Assembly: GCA_021299035.1 (NCBI GenBank)
Contig: JAJTGD010000004.1
Span: 1 to 64,000 of the forward strand
DNA length: 64,000 bases
From: Oxalobacteraceae bacterium
GTDB lineage: Bacteria; Pseudomonadota; Gammaproteobacteria; Burkholderiales; Burkholderiaceae_D
Direction: 5' to 3'
A program made the position numbers and the translations under genes. A model generated the notes under the pieces. That model did no database searches. It was not told where the DNA came from and saw only the letters and a program-made list of their open reading frames with translations. The first letter of the stretch is position 1; each line of letters opens with the position of its first letter. Positions 26,099 through 37,366 of the stretch are shown one piece after another.

Positions 26099-26139
26099 CG
26101 CCCAAAAAAATGCCCCTTACGGGGCATGTGTTCTGGCGG
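26084..26139 (-). repeat. 56-bp copy of the tRNA-Ser 3' tip and terminator
   Basis: Bases 26084-26139 match 29604-29659 with a single mismatch (C at 26096, T at 29616). The shared block, read on minus, contains the last six bases of tRNA-Ser (CCGCCA), the hairpin ATGCCCC/GGGGCAT, its T-run and 20 further bases. It sits next to the recombinase fragment, 3.5 kb from the tRNA, and looks like the far attachment-site copy of an integrated element. Confidence 0.75.
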
Positions 26140-26260
26140 GCCAAGACACCTTGTTCAACTAACTTGCGCAGTTTCCAGGCAACGGCTTGGGTTCGTGAAA
26201 ACGTCATACTCGGCCATTCTCACTTCAACATGGACGCATAGACAAGTCCGAGTTCAATGG

Positions 26261-26291
26261 TTGACTTTGACTGAATTTAGGACTAAATTCA
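26261..26291 (+). promoter_or_regulatory. Promoter and operator of the Phd/RelE toxin-antitoxin pair
   Basis: A -35 box TTGACT (26261-26266) and a -10 box TAAATT (26284-26289) are separated by 17 bp. A perfect inverted repeat, TGAATTTAG and CTAAATTCA with a 2-nt spacer (26272-26291), covers the spacer and the -10 box. Type II antitoxins commonly repress their own promoter through such palindromes, so this is probably the autoregulatory operator. Confidence 0.7.
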
Positions 26292-26317
26292 ATCCCACCC
26301 TTGTTTAGGAGCCCACC

Positions 26318-26596
26318 GTGCAATCCTTCGCCAACATCAAGTCAATTTCCTATCTGAAAAGCCATGCGGCACAAATTTCCGAAGATTTGCAACTCAATGG
26401 AAACCCTTTCGTCATCACACAGAATGGTGAGGCCAGCATGGTGATTGAAAGCGTCCAACAATTCCAAGAAAAAGAAGCACTTATTGCGGCCCTGAAAATC
26501 ATCTCCCTGGGCGAAAAAGATCGCTTGGAAAATAAAGGCCTGACTGCTGACGAATCTCGCGCACAACTTCGTGCTGCCCGTCAGCGCCGTCAATAA
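26318..26596 (+). CDS. Type II antitoxin, Phd/YefM family
   Basis: A 92-residue protein starting with GTG behind AGGAG at a 6-base spacing. The N-terminal half (SFANIKSISYLKSHAAQISE, then PFVITQNGEASMVIES) matches the Phd/YefM DNA-binding fold. The C-terminal half is charged and likely disordered until it wraps the toxin. Its stop overlaps the toxin start by one base (TAATG). It would neutralise the toxin and repress the promoter through the palindrome just upstream. Confidence 0.87.
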   Translation: MQSFANIKSISYLKSHAAQISEDLQLNGNPFVITQNGEASMVIESVQQFQEKEALIAALKIISLGEKDRLENKGLTADESRAQLRAARQRRQ

Positions 26597-26916
26597 TGGC
26601 CGTCATCATCCTGCCCGACGCACAAGACGACTTACTCTCTCTTCAGGAGTACATGCTGGATCAATGGGGCGAGATCGAGTGGCTAAAGGCCGAAGATGAG
26701 ATTTTCGAAAAATTACAACATGTAGATGCCGGGAACTACCCAGGTACTGCGGTAAAAGAGCTAACAACGGTTGGTATTTTCGAATTCGAATATGTTTTTA
26801 CATCACATCACAAACTAGTCTACCGACGAATCTCCGAAAATGTATATGTGTATGCCATAGCTGCGCATAAGCAGGATTTTTCTTCTTTGCTGATGAGGCG
26901 GTTGCTAAAAAGATAG
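26596..26916 (+). CDS. RelE/ParE family toxin
   Basis: A 106-residue protein of RelE/ParE fold. ILPDAQDDLLSLQEYMLDQW is the N-terminal helix pair, GIFEFEYVFTSHHKLVYRRI the core strands and VYAIAAHKQDFSSLLMRRL the end. The YVFTSHHKLVYRR segment carries the basic strand that makes RelE-type toxins ribosome-dependent RNases, whereas ParE types hit gyrase; which applies is uncertain. It is coupled to the Phd/YefM antitoxin. Together they lie inside the tRNA-Ser scar region. Confidence 0.87.
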   Translation: MAVIILPDAQDDLLSLQEYMLDQWGEIEWLKAEDEIFEKLQHVDAGNYPGTAVKELTTVGIFEFEYVFTSHHKLVYRRISENVYVYAIAAHKQDFSSLLMRRLLKR

Positions 26917-26980
26917 GCTCTAGTCTACCCTGAACAATTCACTTTTTTGGGCGGCGCTACTTTCGCTTTCTCCTATTTAA

Positions 26981-27012
26981 AAAAATATCCGCTGAATTCA
27001 GCGGATATTTTT
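26981..27012. terminator. Perfect 32-bp palindromic bidirectional terminator
   Basis: AAAAATATCCGCTGAA is followed directly by its reverse complement. The A-run on one side and T-run on the other give a terminator in both directions. It serves the toxin gene (plus) and the AraC gene (minus), which converge here. Confidence 0.85.
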
Positions 27013-27137
27013 AATATTACTGGTGAAAAGGGTGGGACAAAAATGACACTCTCCGCCAGCCCGCACCAGCCTTGGTTTTGGTAGGGGTAGGGGTCAAAAA
27101 TCTCTTTTTTCAGCTACCAGTAATGCTGCCGGGGGGG

Positions 27138-28076
27138 TCAGTTATAGATAGAGTAGTGCTGCTTTCTGAATTCGCTCGGCGGGAGGCCGCAATCCCGCTT
27201 GAAGAATTTGACGAAATTTGTCGCCTCATCAAAACCAAGCCGTTCGGCAATCGCTGAAATCGGCATCTGCGTGTGAGTCAGCAGCCGTTTGGCTTCCAGA
27301 TTGATGCGTGCAGCGATGTATTGTTTGGCGCTGGTGCCCGTGGCACCGAGCGTAGCTCGACTCAGGCTTTTCACGGTACAGCCCAGTTGCGAAGCGTAGT
27401 GGGCCAGCTTGTGCTGGCGTGTATAGGATTCTTCGATCAACGCTCGAAAGCGCCTGAAGCGCCTGGCCTCCGTGGAATTCGGCTCGATAGCGCGGGTCTT
27501 GTTAGATAACATCAGCAAGCGCAGCAGCAGCGATTTCAGCTGAAAGCGCAGCATTGCATTGGTCAGCGGTTGAGGATGGTTGCTCCGGGCGTCTTCGCGC
27601 ATCAGTGCAAGGAGCGATGACATCACATGGCGCGAGGCCTCGTTCAGCTGGGTGAGTGCCGGGAGGCCTTGCATTTCTTCGACAAGGAAAAAATCCCCGC
27701 CAAGATCGTTGCCGACTAAGGCTAGATACTCCGGGCGGAAAATCGTGATCCAGCCTTCCCAGCTCGAGCTCAGATCAAGCTTCAGCGCCTGGTTCGGCCG
27801 AACCAGAAGCAGCGAGCCTTTTTTCTCTGGTAACGGCGTGTAATCAACGACGGGCTTACAGCGCCCGCTCTCCACCAGCATCATTAAATAGAAATTAATC
27901 TGATGAGCCTGCCGGAAACGCTGCTCAATGATGCGCCGCCTGAGTTCGTTCGCCGAGAGGATCTCGATATCCAGTGCGTACGTCTGTGGCGGGGCAAATG
28001 TTGCGCGCGCGAGCGCACCCGAGGACTTGCGGCGGGCTGCAGTGCGCTTAGATGCATTTTGTCCGTTATTTACCAT
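27138..28076 (-). CDS. AraC family transcriptional regulator
   Basis: A 312-residue regulator. The C-terminal hundred residues are an AraC-type double helix-turn-helix. LAHYASQLGCTVKSLSRATL is the first HTH, then INLEAKRLLTHTQMPISAIA and LGFDEATNFVKFFKRDCGL, and PPSEFRKQHYS closes it. The N-terminal domain (about 1-190) resembles a cupin-like sensor (HQINFYLMMLVESG). It is divergent from the tandem NTF2-like gene across a 96-bp gap, the usual place for a regulator of a neighbouring gene. The ligand is unknown. Confidence 0.9.
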   Translation of the reverse strand: MVNNGQNASKRTAARRKSSGALARATFAPPQTYALDIEILSANELRRRIIEQRFRQAHQINFYLMMLVESGRCKPVVDYTPLPEKKGSLLLVRPNQALKLDLSSSWEGWITIFRPEYLALVGNDLGGDFFLVEEMQGLPALTQLNEASRHVMSSLLALMREDARSNHPQPLTNAMLRFQLKSLLLRLLMLSNKTRAIEPNSTEARRFRRFRALIEESYTRQHKLAHYASQLGCTVKSLSRATLGATGTSAKQYIAARINLEAKRLLTHTQMPISAIAERLGFDEATNFVKFFKRDCGLPPSEFRKQHYSIYN

Positions 28077-28172
28077 TAATTCCCCGAAAATTACCGATTA
28101 TTTTCTGTAATTTTTTCTTAATATTACCCTCAGATACACCGTTACTTATTTTGATGGCTTTCTGGAAGATGA

Positions 28173-29054
28173 ATGAATATGCACCCACAACGATGGATGA
28201 AACTGCTTGGCGTCAGCGCGCTGATGCTGGCGATTCAGACTCACGCTGGAAATTCGGCAGAATCAAAGGAGAATAATATGAATCCCACGCCAAAAGACCA
28301 GGTAGCCAAGCTACTAAAGAGTATTGAGACCGGCGACGCCGCACCGATTACTTATGTCAATCCGAATAAGTATATCCAGCATAACCTCGCAGTCGGCGAT
28401 GGTCTCTCGGGTTTTGGCGCAGTACTGCAGCAGCTGCCGGCTGGCAGCGCGAAGGTCAAAACCGTGCGGCTGCTGCAGGATGGAGAGTACGTCGTCGCGC
28501 ACACGGTCTATAACTTCTTCGGACCCAAGATCGGCATCGATGTCTTCCGGTTTGAAAACGGAAAAATTGTCGAGCACTGGGACAATCTGCAGACAACCCC
28601 TGACCAGCCCAACCCGAGCGGCCGCACAATGACGGATGGCGCAACCGAAGTCGCCGATCTCGAGAAGACCGATTCCAACAAGGCGCTAGTCACTGCGTTT
28701 GTGAATGATGTGCTCGTCAGCGGCAAGCTGGACAAGTTGCCCGGCTACTTTGATGGTGATAACTACCTGCAGCACAATCCCGCAATAGCCGATGGATTGT
28801 CCGGACTCGGCGCCGCACTGAAGGCGATGGCCGACCAAGGTATTACGATGAAATATACGCGGGTACACAAAGTCTTGGGCCAAGGCAATTTTGTGCTCGT
28901 CATCAGCGAAGGGGAATTCGCGGGCAAGTCGACCTCGTTCTACGACTTGTTCCGTGTCCATCAGGGCAAGATCGCCGAACATTGGGACACGATGGAAACG
29001 ATTCCGGCCCACGCGGACTGGAAAAATCCGAACGGCAAATTCGGTTTTAAGTAA
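28173..29054 (+). CDS. Tandem NTF2/SnoaL-like protein
   Basis: A 293-residue protein with two related NTF2-like domains. The first spans about 40-150 (YIQHNLAVGDGLSGFGAVLQ, VFRFENGKIVEHWDN). The second spans about 170-285 (YLQHNPAIADGLSGLGAALK, LFRVHQGKIAEHWDT). The duplicated QHN, DGLSG and EHWD motifs line the pocket in SnoaL-like proteins. From the ATG at 28173 it has a plausible signal peptide. An ATG at 28278 is preceded by a perfect AAAGGAG at 6 bases and would give a 258-residue cytoplasmic form. Both starts are credible. It is divergent from an AraC regulator; the substrate is unknown. Confidence 0.82.
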   Translation: MNMHPQRWMKLLGVSALMLAIQTHAGNSAESKENNMNPTPKDQVAKLLKSIETGDAAPITYVNPNKYIQHNLAVGDGLSGFGAVLQQLPAGSAKVKTVRLLQDGEYVVAHTVYNFFGPKIGIDVFRFENGKIVEHWDNLQTTPDQPNPSGRTMTDGATEVADLEKTDSNKALVTAFVNDVLVSGKLDKLPGYFDGDNYLQHNPAIADGLSGLGAALKAMADQGITMKYTRVHKVLGQGNFVLVISEGEFAGKSTSFYDLFRVHQGKIAEHWDTMETIPAHADWKNPNGKFGFK

Positions 29055-29096
29055 TGCCATGGGGCCGGCCTGGTTGAGGCGAAACCGATAGTTGTA

Positions 29097-29130
29097 AAAA
29101 GGCCTGCAAAAGAGAATTTGCCGGCCTTTT
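29097..29130. terminator. Terminator after the NTF2-like gene
   Basis: AAAAGGCCTGCAAA and TTTGCCGGCCTTTT form a long stem with one internal mismatch and an AGAGAA loop, 43 bp after the stop codon. The flanking A and T runs make it usable in both directions. Confidence 0.8.
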
Positions 29131-29479
29131 CGCATCTTTTTCATGCTCTGGACTGAATTGCGGGAATCGCCGTCCAGTGAGCAGTTTATTCCGCATTTGT
29201 CGGGTCGATTACGCGTCTGACATGGGAGATTCAATTTGCGAGAAAGCACCCTTGACTACTCTGACCCAATCCCCTGCCAACTGCACGCTGGTTGTAAGAG
29301 CACTGTATGTATTCAAGCAACCTCTTTGGAAGCCCCTCGCTTGCAGGTAAAGCGTTGCCCTGACACGCCACTGGTTATTTCAACCCACTATCAAGTATTC
29401 GGAAGAGTAAAGTCGCGAAGAACTATCAAATTTCAGCGTCAGCGCTTTGGATATGCTTTTGGGTACGTAGAAACAAAAA
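29131..29479. other. Non-coding gap before the tRNA-Ser tail repeats
   Basis: About 350 bp with no credible gene. A long plus-strand reading frame crosses it but runs on through the tRNA and lacks any family resemblance. No RNA gene or integrase remnant was recognised. Confidence 0.5.
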
Positions 29480-29533
29480 ACGCGCCAAAAGGCACGTTTT
29501 TTATTATTGCTTTGGCGGAGAGGGTGGGATTCG
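29480..29533 (-). repeat. Second tRNA-Ser 3' end with its own terminator
   Basis: Bases 29513-29533 are identical over 21 bp to the last 21 bases of tRNA-Ser (29654-29674), in the same orientation. Just beyond its CCA lies a separate hairpin, ACGCGCC (29480-29486) and GGCACGT (29491-29497), with T-runs. This looks like a displaced tRNA tail left by an integration event, and the terminator differs from the one now following the intact tRNA. Confidence 0.75.
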
Positions 29534-29552
29534 CCTACATACCGCAGGCCGC

Positions 29553-29574
29553 GGTTTGGCTTGCAAGCCAAACC
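29553..29574. repeat. 22-bp perfect palindrome between the tRNA tails
   Basis: GGTTTGGCTTG is followed directly by its reverse complement. A second inverted repeat, GCGAAGTCC and GGACTTCGC, lies at about 29591-29612. Both fill the 120-bp spacer between the displaced tRNA tail and the intact tRNA. Confidence 0.6.
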
Positions 29575-29603
29575 CTTCGAATCCTCCACGCGAAGTCCGC
29601 AGG

Positions 29604-29741
<138 letters not shown>

Positions 29742-29834
29742 AGGTCGAAAACGGTGTGGTCGTTTCCGGAAGCGGCGGATTGTAGCAGATTCTCTATGGC
29801 ACCTACATGCCGCCCCGCCTTGGGTCAGTGATAG

Positions 29835-31139
<1,305 letters not shown>

Positions 31140-31253
31140 TTAAGGCGAAAGCACGATTGTATCAAGCCAACTACCTTGGTCGGCTTTCCAAAAAAAACGA
31201 CTCATGTATGAGCAAGTACTAATATGTAGCTCATGGTTTACAAATCGTGATCC

Positions 31254-31574
31254 ATGAATTACATTAGACAGATGGTCCGGGTGCTTGAAAGCGAGACTTT
31301 TCTGCATTGGCGTAGCAAGCTTAAGGACCGGGTCGCTGTTGCAAGGATCACCGCACGAATTACCCGTTTATCGAACGGTTATTTTGGAGACAGTAAGTAT
31401 CTGCGTGACTCGATCCGAGAACTACGAATCGATCACGGTCCGGGATATCGTGTGTATTTCACCCTCCGCGGCGATTCCTTGATTCTGCTGTTAGCAGGTG
31501 GCGACAAGACCACGCAGGCCGCAGATATCGACCGCGCATTAAAACTAGCAGAATCGTGGAGAACCGAGACATGA
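31254..31574 (+). CDS. HigB/RelE-type addiction module toxin
   Basis: A 106-residue protein of the addiction-module killer family: VRVLESETFLHWRSKLKDRV, ARITRLSNGYFGDSKYLRDS, IRELRIDHGPGYRVYFTLRG and LLLAGGDKTTQAADI. The GPGYRVYF strand is the usual RelE-superfamily core. The toxin gene comes first, as in higBA systems. Its stop overlaps the antitoxin start (ATGA). A CTCAT/ATGAG inverted repeat (31201-31212) about 40 bp upstream may be part of an operator. Confidence 0.87.
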   Translation: MNYIRQMVRVLESETFLHWRSKLKDRVAVARITARITRLSNGYFGDSKYLRDSIRELRIDHGPGYRVYFTLRGDSLILLLAGGDKTTQAADIDRALKLAESWRTET

Positions 31575-31867
31575 ATGAACGATTCACTAAGTGGGACGCT
31601 GTTCACGAACTTAAGAGCGAGGAGGACATCGCTCTGTATTTCGAAGCATGCTTGGAAGATGATCCTGGCGATGGCAGCCTGATTCGGGCTGCACTTGGCG
31701 ACATTGCAAGGGCGAGAGGCATGAGCTTAGTAGCTCGCGAAACTGGGATGGCGAGAGAGAGCCTTTATAAGGCACTGTCCCCTGAAGGAAATCCGGAATT
31801 CGCGACGGTGATGAAAGTGATCAAGGCGCTCGGTTTCAGACTACACGCGGAATTGGCTAATGGGTAG
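31571..31867 (+). CDS. HigA-type addiction module antidote
   Basis: A 98-residue protein starting MNERFTKWD. The C-terminal half is a Cro/C1-type HTH (ALGDIARARGMSLVARETGM, ARESLYKALS), preceded by LKSEEDIALYFEACLED, typical of the antidote of this toxin group. A GTG at 31556 is in frame, but GGAGA is properly spaced for the ATG at 31571, which also gives the 4-bp overlap. It should bind the toxin and repress the pair. Confidence 0.87.
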   Translation: MNERFTKWDAVHELKSEEDIALYFEACLEDDPGDGSLIRAALGDIARARGMSLVARETGMARESLYKALSPEGNPEFATVMKVIKALGFRLHAELANG

Positions 31868-31894
31868 TCGACGTAGCGCTGTAGACACTGATAT

Positions 31895-33187
31895 TCAATC
31901 CTTCGCCACCTTCTCCCTCGCCTCTGCATCCAGCTTTCTCAGATACGCTAACTTCTCGGCAATCTTCCCCTCGAGCCCTCTCGGGGTGGGCTGGTACCAA
32001 CCAGGGACGCCCAAGCCTTCGGGCAGGTAGGTTTCGCCAGCGGCGTAGGCTTCGGGCTCATTGTGCGCGTATCGGTACAACTTGCCGTAGCCAAGCTGTT
32101 TCATGAGTTTAGTCGGCGCATTGCGTAAATGCTCGGGTACCGGGCGGCTTTGGTCTTTGGCGACGAAGGCACGCACCTGGTTGTAGGCGTTGTAGACCGC
32201 GTTGGATTTGGCGGCGCAGGCCAAATACACGGTCGCCTCTGCTAGCGCCAACTCCCCCTCGGGTGAGCCGAGCCGCTCGTAAGTCTCTGCAGCGTCCAAT
32301 GTCAGCCGCAGTGCACGTGGATCTGCCAAGCCGATATCTTCTGTCGCCATGCGAATCAGGCGCCGCGATAAATAGCGTGGATCGGCACCACCATCGAGCA
32401 TACGTACCAGCCAGTACAACGCAGCATCGGGGTTCGAGCCACGCACGGATTTATGCAAGGCACTGATCTGATCATAAAAAGCGTCACCACCTTTATCGAA
32501 TCGACGCAGCGCATCACCTAGCGTCTGCTGTAACACGGCAATAGTGATTGTGCTCGAGCCGCTTTGTGCTACGGCACGAATCACAATTTCAGTATTGTTG
32601 AGCAACTTGCGGCCATCGCCATCGGCGCTAGCAACCAACATCGATTTTGCTTCCTCTTCGATACTGAAAACTTCATCAAGCATCAACGCGCGCATCAGTA
32701 ACTGCGATAGGTCTTCGTCGCTCAGAGGTTGCAGTACATAGACCGCCGCCCGCGATAACAACGCACTATTGACTTCGAATGAGGGGTTTTCGGTGGTAGC
32801 ACCGATGAAGGTGAACAGACCACTTTCTACGTGCGGCAAAAAAGCATCTTGCTGGCTTTTGTTGAAGCGATGAACTTCATCCACAAACAAGATCGTTGGA
32901 CGGCTAGAAGTAGCTTGCAACAGTTGTGCGCGCTCGACAGCCTCGCGGATGTCTTTTACGCCAGATAGCACTGCCGATAGCGCGATGAATTCTGCATGGA
33001 AGCCCTGCGCCATCAGGCGCGCCAGCGTGGTCTTGCCGACGCCGGGCGGACCCCACAAGATCATGGAATGGGGCTGCTTGGATTCAAACGCAACCCGCAG
33101 CGGTTTACCGGGGCCAAGCAAATGCTGCTGGCCGATAACCTGATCAAGTGTTGCGGGACGCAGCCGTTCAGCTAGAGGGGCAGCCAT
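31895..33187 (-). CDS. rarA: Replication-associated recombination protein A
   Basis: A 430-residue AAA+ ATPase of the RarA/MgsA/WRNIP1 family. Walker A is GPPGVGKTT (about 46-54), Walker [11 protein letters not shown], sensor 1 [13 protein letters not shown]. The C-terminal tetramerisation domain includes YNQVRAFV and [20 protein letters not shown]. It acts at stalled forks and on single-strand gaps. It lies 6 bp after lolA, part of the ftsK-lolA-rarA operon. It normally lies next to serS; here the HigB/HigA pair separates them. Confidence 0.95.
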   Translation of the reverse strand: MAAPLAERLRPATLDQVIGQQHLLGPGKPLRVAFESKQPHSMILWGPPGVGKTTLARLMAQGFHAEFIALSAVLSGVKDIREAVERAQLLQATSSRPTILFVDEVHRFNKSQQDAFLPHVESGLFTFIGATTENPSFEVNSALLSRAAVYVLQPLSDEDLSQLLMRALMLDEVFSIEEEAKSMLVASADGDGRKLLNNTEIVIRAVAQSGSSTITIAVLQQTLGDALRRFDKGGDAFYDQISALHKSVRGSNPDAALYWLVRMLDGGADPRYLSRRLIRMATEDIGLADPRALRLTLDAAETYERLGSPEGELALAEATVYLACAAKSNAVYNAYNQVRAFVAKDQSRPVPEHLRNAPTKLMKQLGYGKLYRYAHNEPEAYAAGETYLPEGLGVPGWYQPTPRGLEGKIAEKLAYLRKLDAEAREKVAKD

Positions 33188-33193
33188 ATCACG

Positions 33194-33871
33194 CTACTGC
33201 TGCAATAAATCAGCGCCCTTGGGCATCACGAACTTGAACTGGTTTGCAGGTAGTGAAGGGTTCTTTTCAAAGCGGGTGAAGTTAATCACCGACACTTGGC
33301 CAAAGCTGTCACGTAATTCCATCCCTACCGGCACACCATCACGCAGGCCGATCCCGATGCGCTCGAATTGGGTATCTTTAGTCTTGGGTATGGCCTGCAG
33401 CCAGTCAATACCATCTTTATTACCGGCGTCGGATAGGGTGAAATTTTTTTCTAGGTCGTTGCTACCAAACAGAATCGCCGCAGGCGATGAGCCAATCGCA
33501 TTACCCAAGGCACGCACGGTAACCTGATTCAAGTCTTGGTCGTGGATGTACAGATTGGTGCCATCTGACTGCAATACCTGCTCGTAGGGCTTTTTGTAGT
33601 TCCAGATGAATTTACCCGGGCGTGAAAATGCGAAGCTGCCGCTCGACTGACTCGATACGCGCAGTTTATCGCCTTCGCCTTTGACCATGCGCTGATTGAA
33701 CTCGCCACGTGCAGAGCGGGTTTCGGTAACAAAGCGCTTGAACTGTTCAAGTGCATTGGCAGACGCCATAGTCGGCATGCCAATAAGGCTAATCATCGCA
33801 ACCAAAGTCACCAAACCTGCTGAAAAAACAGGGAACCGATTCAATACTTTACTGGGCTTGAACACGTTCAC
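33194..33871 (-). CDS. lolA: Outer-membrane lipoprotein carrier protein LolA
   Basis: A 225-residue periplasmic chaperone with a long signal peptide ending near [11 protein letters not shown]. The mature part shows the LolA fold: [52 protein letters not shown] and [20 protein letters not shown]. It carries lipoproteins from LolCDE to LolB. Its start overlaps the ftsK stop by 4 bp (ATGA). Confidence 0.93.
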   Translation of the reverse strand: MNVFKPSKVLNRFPVFSAGLVTLVAMISLIGMPTMASANALEQFKRFVTETRSARGEFNQRMVKGEGDKLRVSSQSSGSFAFSRPGKFIWNYKKPYEQVLQSDGTNLYIHDQDLNQVTVRALGNAIGSSPAAILFGSNDLEKNFTLSDAGNKDGIDWLQAIPKTKDTQFERIGIGLRDGVPVGMELRDSFGQVSVINFTRFEKNPSLPANQFKFVMPKGADLLQQ

Positions 33872-36237
33872 TCTGCCTGAGTATGAGGTACCAATATTTC
33901 GCGATTGCCATTCGACTGCATGGATGACACTAAACCACTCTGTTCCATCTGCTCGAGCAGACGGGCAGCACGGTTGTAGCCAATGCGCAGATGGCGCTGT
34001 ACTAATGAAATCGATGCTCGACGATGCTTGAGTACGATGGCCACTGCCTGATCGTACATCGGGTCAGCTTCGCCAGCTGGACCATCGATGCCACCCAACT
34101 CGCCACCCTCGGCAACACCGCCTTCAAGGATGCCCTCGATGTAGTTCGGTTCGCCTTGTGCGCGCAAATGTTCAACCACGCGATGCACTTCTTCATCAGA
34201 GACAAACGCACCGTGCACACGTACTGGAAAACCAGTCCCCGGTGGCAGATACAGCATGTCGCCCATGCCGAGCAAAGCCTCGGCACCTTGTTGATCGAGA
34301 ATGGTGCGCGAATCGATTTTTGAAGACACCTGGAATGCAATACGCGTCGGTACGTTAGCTTTGATCAGGCCGGTGATGACATCAACCGAGGGGCGCTGCG
34401 TTGCCAGAATCAAATGGATACCGGCGGCGCGTGCCTTTTGCGCGATACGTGCGATGAGCTCTTCTACCTTCTTACCGACGACCATCATCAGATCAGCCAA
34501 CTCATCGATGATGATGACGATGGTGGGCAGTTTCTCGAGCGGCTCGGGTGCGTCTGGTGTCAGGCTGAACGGGTTGGGAATTTTTTCTGACTTCTTGCTG
34601 GCATCAGCGATTTTTTGATTGAAGCCAGCGAGATTACGCACACCGAGCTTGGACATCAGCTTGTAGCGACGCTCCATTTCATTCACGGCCCAGTTCAGCG
34701 CATGGCCGGCCTGACGCATGTCCGTAACGACAGGCGCCAGCAGATGGGGTATCCCCTCGTAAATCGAGAGCTCCAGCATTTTTGGATCGATCAGGATCAA
34801 GCGCACCTGGTTCGGATCAGCTTTGTAGAGCAGCGACAAGATCGTGGCATTGATGCCCACCGATTTACCCGAACCCGTGGTACCCGCCACTAACAGATGC
34901 GGCATCTTGCCAAGATCAGCTACCACGGGGTTCCCGGCGATATCTTTACCCAAGCCCACGCTCAGCAATGATGCGGTGTCGTTATAGACCTTGGAGCCGA
35001 CGATCTCTGACAAACGCACAATCTGACGCTTGGGATTCGGTAACTCGAGACCCATGTAGTTTTTGCCAGGGATGGTCTCCACCACACGGATCGAGGTCAG
35101 CGACAGGGCGCGCGCCAAGTCGCGTGCCAGATTGACGATCTGGCTGCCCTTGACACCCGTAGCGGGCTCAATTTCGTAGCGCGTAATCACTGGCCCCGGA
35201 TAGGCTGCTACCACCTTGACCTCGACGCCGAAGTCGCCCAGCTTTTTCTCGATCAGACGGCTGGTGTACTCCAGCGTTTCGACGCTGACGGTTTCTTGTT
35301 CTACTGGCGGCTCATCAAGCAGCGATAGCGGCGGCAGGTTGGTATCGGGCATGTCGAGGAATAGTGATACCTGCTTCTCTTTCTCGACACGCTCGGATTT
35401 CTGTACATGCACTACTTGCGGCACGATTTGTATCGGTGGTGCCTCGACAAATTTTTCGCGCTCTTTGACCACAGCCTCTTCGCGCTTGACGATCGCCACT
35501 TCGCCGATCTTGCGATCTTGATACGCACGGTACATCTGCAGCAACCATTGCGCAGTACCCTCGATCGCGCCGCCGAGCCTTTCAGCCACTGCCAGCCATG
35601 ACACATGAAAGCAGAGCGAGAAACCGAGGCCGAACAGCATGAGGAGAATGAGTGTGGCGCCATTAAATCCGAGTGAACTTTGGGCAAAGCTACCCAGGGT
35701 CTCGCCGAGCACGCCGCCGGGGTCGCGCGGCAACTGCACCTTCCAGCTGTACATCCGCATGTACTCAAGTGCTGAGCTACCCAGCACCAGTAATACAAAG
35801 CCACTGCCGCGAATCGCAGTCTCGTAGCGGTGACGTTTATCTTGCTGTTTATTCAGCAAAAAGCGGTTGGCTAGATACCGGTAGCTCACCCAGACCGATG
35901 CCAGCAGGGCGATACAGAACCACCAGGCCGAGAAGCCAAACACATACAGCATCAAATCGGCCAACCAGGCGCCGGCCGAGCCACCCCAGTTGTGCGGGCG
36001 GGCGCTCATGCCAGCGTGTGACCAGCCAGAGTCTGCTGGCGTGTAGGTGTAGAGCACCAGCGTCAAATAGACGCCAAGCACCGCAAATGCAACCCAGCGC
36101 GCCTCGGACAATAGACGCAGCAGTCGATTGGGCAGCGGGTCGGTGGTGGTCTCGGGCTGCGGGCGCGAGTAGCTAGTGCCGGTTCGGGTCATGGATGACT
36201 GATTTTTGGCAGCCCGCAGCGAGTCGGGCTGTTCCAC
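33868..36237 (-). CDS. ftsK: DNA translocase FtsK
   Basis: A 789-residue cell-division DNA pump. Four membrane helices lie within about residues 45-215, followed by a Pro/charged linker (about 235-320) shorter than in E. coli. The motor has Walker [14 protein letters not shown] and Walker [15 protein letters not shown], and the C-terminal gamma domain ([20 protein letters not shown]) reads KOPS sequences. It clears and aligns chromosome ends at the septum for XerCD. The listed start is GTG. An ATG at 36192 is equally possible, and the hairpin AGCCCG/CGGGCT (36211-36230) would then lie in the leader. First gene of the ftsK-lolA-rarA operon. Confidence 0.95.
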   Translation of the reverse strand: MEQPDSLRAAKNQSSMTRTGTSYSRPQPETTTDPLPNRLLRLLSEARWVAFAVLGVYLTLVLYTYTPADSGWSHAGMSARPHNWGGSAGAWLADLMLYVFGFSAWWFCIALLASVWVSYRYLANRFLLNKQQDKRHRYETAIRGSGFVLLVLGSSALEYMRMYSWKVQLPRDPGGVLGETLGSFAQSSLGFNGATLILLMLFGLGFSLCFHVSWLAVAERLGGAIEGTAQWLLQMYRAYQDRKIGEVAIVKREEAVVKEREKFVEAPPIQIVPQVVHVQKSERVEKEKQVSLFLDMPDTNLPPLSLLDEPPVEQETVSVETLEYTSRLIEKKLGDFGVEVKVVAAYPGPVITRYEIEPATGVKGSQIVNLARDLARALSLTSIRVVETIPGKNYMGLELPNPKRQIVRLSEIVGSKVYNDTASLLSVGLGKDIAGNPVVADLGKMPHLLVAGTTGSGKSVGINATILSLLYKADPNQVRLILIDPKMLELSIYEGIPHLLAPVVTDMRQAGHALNWAVNEMERRYKLMSKLGVRNLAGFNQKIADASKKSEKIPNPFSLTPDAPEPLEKLPTIVIIIDELADLMMVVGKKVEELIARIAQKARAAGIHLILATQRPSVDVITGLIKANVPTRIAFQVSSKIDSRTILDQQGAEALLGMGDMLYLPPGTGFPVRVHGAFVSDEEVHRVVEHLRAQGEPNYIEGILEGGVAEGGELGGIDGPAGEADPMYDQAVAIVLKHRRASISLVQRHLRIGYNRAARLLEQMEQSGLVSSMQSNGNREILVPHTQAE

Positions 36238-36310
36238 TATAATTTCGGTCTATTTTGCGGGGCAATATCGCAACTGCCAAGGCCGGATGATACTCCGTCC
36301 GAGGGCCTAA

Positions 36311-37321
<1,011 letters not shown>

Positions 37322-37366
37322 GTTCGAACGCGCTACCTGCGCGTTCGCCAAAACGGAGGCCTTCGC

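Noticed and set aside
26942-27060. Further tRNA-Ser tail fragments near the toxin gene
   Set aside because: TTTTTTGGGCGG and TCTCCGCCA resemble parts of the tRNA flank but are too short to separate from chance.
35673-36176. 167-codon frame antisense to ftsK
   Set aside because: It lies within the ftsK membrane region with no ribosome site or family resemblance.
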